From NCBI GenBank assembly GCA_025617745.1, contig CM046868.1, positions 23,613,608-23,677,607 of the forward strand: DNA of 64,000 nucleotides, written 5' to 3'. Made by a program: the position numbers and the translations under genes. This document shows positions 61,529 through 64,000 of this stretch, in pieces. The notes under the pieces were generated by a model, which was not told where the DNA came from, did not search any database, and worked only from the letters and a program-made list of their open reading frames with translations. The number at the start of each line of letters is the position of its first letter. The first letter of the stretch is position 1. This stretch comes from Heliocidaris erythrogramma. Taxonomy: Eukaryota > Echinodermata > Echinoidea > Camarodonta > Echinometridae.

Positions 61529-63387
61529 TAATGATAACAAATGTTACATACATACTGGCAAGTTGGGTTCATGTTTATCATAGACAAGTCAAGATTTTTT
61601 TTAGAGAGAGAGATGGATTATGAGGTAGAGAGCAGGATATTGTCTTTATATTCTACTTGCCATAGATCAAATTTCAAAGTTGGTTTTGTCTTTCATTTCA
61701 TTTTTGATAAGAAATTAAGGAACTGTTATTAGGTGTTTAACTTGCCCTTTTTGTTATATATTCAGACCTTTAACATGTAGTAACTTTCAACAGAGGAGAG
61801 TTCTTAACTCTGGGAATTTAGTTACATGATTACATGATGAGAATTTAATTCCCTCTGGAAATTGTCACTGGATTTGTTTAATGATCACTGTGATTATGAA
61901 GTTTTTTGCTACTGAGTATTCAACTTTTCAGTGCTTATTCCTAAAGTGATAAAAGTTGTATCATTCTTATATGTGTAAGTTGTGATGGACAGCCCAATGA
62001 TTTTCTTTATTTTGTTTAATGCCTAAAAATTAGGATAGAAGCAACAACTGTGAAGTTTATATTCAGTTTCCCCCTTTAAATTTGTTGTTGTCAAATTCAG
62101 GATCAAAGAAGGATCTGTAAAGTTTGTAGTCTACTTCCCTCATTTGCTAAAGATGTTTATTTTTTGTCATATGAACAGGAATGTTGAAGTTTTATCCATT
62201 TGTTTTGGGGCCTGAACTCTGTTTAAGTGTATTTGCATTTATCCTCTGTCATATTCATTACAACTCATGTTGCCTACCATGCATCTCTTGTTCGTTCCAG
62301 TTTGATGTTTTAACTTTTCCTATTCTAGTACTTCGAACGTTTGATAAATGAAGCATATATCATTCGATTGAATGATTGTAGTACTTACACAAGATTATTA
62401 CTTATAGATTATATTTATTTTACATTGTAAGCTTCAAAATGTGAGGCAAATCAGTGCTGAAAATTGTTGCTATAAATGATAGACACTTTATTTAGCTTAC
62501 ACAGTAACCACAAAAAACAAACATTAATTTGATTATGTAGGATATATTTAATACAAACTATTGAATCATGTTCCTAATTTATATGATTCAAAACAAATAT
62601 CTCCTGAGGGGAAAATCTGTCACTTAAAGGTGATTTTTATTTTAAGTCTGATTGTAATGTACTTCATGCAAGATAATTTTTATGATTTATCTGATTTTTG
62701 ATGTCTTAACAGTTTTCTTAAACTTAAAATCTAGATTTCTCTTTAAAAATTTGCACGATTGAAGAGCATTCATTGCCAGCAGATATGGATAGCTTATGAT
62801 TAGCATAAATATAATGTTTAACATTCATAGGGCTAGCCCGTGAAAATTAGGAAGGGTATATATTTTTTTTTCTCAATACAATAACCCCTCAAGTACTCAA
62901 GTACAAAAGGGAATTTTCTTTTGACAAACTAAATTCACGTATTCAACTAATCAGGTACTTTCTTTTCCTACTCATAATGTTAAATAGTACCTTCATCGGA
63001 TAAATGAAATCATAAACCCATCAGTAAAGAAATTTTTTGTAATACTATTCAGCTTTTCTATTTATATTTTGTACCTTAATATATAATATTGCAGTTTTGT
63101 ATTCACCCTTCTTCAGCAAATTGTCTGAAGCTGTGTTTGTTTTTTGTACATTTTTACAACCAGGCTACACATTGTTGATTTCCCATGTAGTACTTTTCAT
63201 CTGCATTGTATTCTTTACCAGGTTACTGGATGGATGTTGAGCTAAGATTTGTCTGTATTTAGCAACAGCAACAAAAAAAAACAAAAAAAAAACATGATTG
63301 TATTCTTTTTTTTTTTGTATTTTAAATTATCTTTGATAAATTTATGTATTCTGTGTATATGTACAAAGAGTGTACATATTACTATGT

Positions 63388-63397
63388 TGTAAATAAA
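63388..63397 (+). terminator. ADGRA3: Poly(A) signal
   Basis: AATAAA at 63392-63397, about 5.1 kb after the stop, followed from about 63430 by T/GT-rich sequence typical of a downstream element. It overlaps a UGUAAAUA Pumilio-type motif at 63388-63395; a second UGUANAUA match (TGTACATA) lies at 63371-63378. Confidence 0.65.
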
Positions 63398-63415
63398 CAT
63401 GAAGAAATGGAGCAA

Positions 63416-64000
63416 AGCTACAATGAATTTTATTGGTCATGTTTTCATTGTGTTGGCCACTGAGATGTTGGAGAGAGTTTCAGTGTACTTGTATCAGTTT
63501 TAATGCCAGTGATTTTCGTGGAGTCCTTTTAAGAGTTGAATTATGACAGTTTTCTTACTATCCATCTTTTTGTTTCCAATATACTACATGCCAAAGGTAA
63601 TGTCCAAGTATATTTATAGTCATTATACCCGCGCCAATAAAAAGTTTGAAGGGGGTATGTAGGAATCGGCGTACGGTTGGTCGGCCGGGCGGTCGGTCTG
63701 TTGCAAATCTTGCGCATCGAACTACTTCCTCATTTTTCAACCAATGCTCGTGAGATTTGCCACGCACATTGGTCTTGGGTCGAAGATGTGCAAGACATAT
63801 TGTTTGAATATGTGGCAAATGTGTTGCCATGGTAACGACATATGGCAATGAAACAGGAAAATATTGCAGATCAAACCACTTCCTCATATTTGGAGCAATG
63901 CTCAGGAAATTTGGCACACACACATTGGGGCAGAGGTGTATTAATCACCTTCAGTGATATTCTAGTTTTATTTTAGGAGTGACTTTTGGTGTTCACTTAT
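63416..64000 (+). mobile_element. Downstream flank with start of another composite element
   Basis: 63416-63625 is unique. From 63627, TTATACCCGCGCC ... GGGGGTATGTAGGAATC forms a leading hairpin, followed by a GGTCGGCCGGGCGGTCGGTC tract and imperfect units containing ACTTCCTCAT and TTTGCCACGCACATTGG / TTTGGCACACACACATTGG. Same layout as the TCCG and CGTC elements. Confidence 0.65.

Larger units (their letters stand above)
58262..63415 (+). other. ADGRA3: Long 3' untranslated region
   Basis: About 5.1 kb from the stop to shortly after the only strong AATAAA seen (63392). It contains a near-perfect fold-back (59250-59530), GA-rich DNA (60470-60500), and a 210-bp tandem duplication (61116-61528). 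No open frame with protein-like content was seen. That the whole span is one UTR is inferred; an earlier cleavage site with a variant signal is possible. Confidence 0.6.

Overview
The window is animal nuclear DNA: AT-rich, intron-rich and packed with short inverted-repeat elements, tRNA-derived SINEs and microsatellites. The repeat types (multiple fold-back MITE families, SINEs ending in ATT runs, elements that start with a hairpin followed by a TCCG/CGTC array) and the receptor sequence suggest a marine deuterostome, most likely an echinoderm such as a sea urchin. This is inference; no species-specific marker was identified.

Only one protein-coding gene can be supported. It lies on the + strand, with its 3' 17 coding exons between 20785 and 58261. 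All splice sites are GT-AG and every junction is phase-consistent. The spliced product is 1340 residues, open at the N-terminus. In order it has three LRRs (each one 72-nt exon, phase 2 at both ends), an LRRCT cap, an Ig domain, a HormR domain, a GAIN domain with a GPS, seven membrane segments and a tail of about 390 residues ending in ETSV. This is the architecture of group III (subfamily A) adhesion GPCRs: ADGRA2/GPR124 and ADGRA3/GPR125. The signal peptide, LRRNT and any earlier LRRs must lie upstream of base 1 or in unrecognised exons. The 3'UTR is about 5.1 kb and probably ends at an AATAAA at 63392.

Layout: 1-20784 is upstream intron or 5' flank holding only repeats. 20857-37219 is a 16.4-kb intron. 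37220-45694 carries LRR2, LRR3, LRRCT, Ig and HormR. 46284-53753 carries the GAIN domain and GPS. 54551-58261 carries the 7TM and tail. 58262-63415 is 3'UTR, and 63416-64000 is downstream flank with another repeat.

The most notable non-genic observations are a decayed duplicate of the LRRCT exon 180 bp upstream of the live one; complementary trinucleotide arrays in two introns that flank exons 2-6; a dispersed family of about 75-nt hairpins; a fold-back family whose arms appear to diverge together around a shared core; a three-layer nested insertion; a telomere-like array attached to a dispersed repeat; and a near-perfect 83-bp fold-back inside the 3'UTR. Residue numbers below count from the first complete codon in the window (Asn at 20786).
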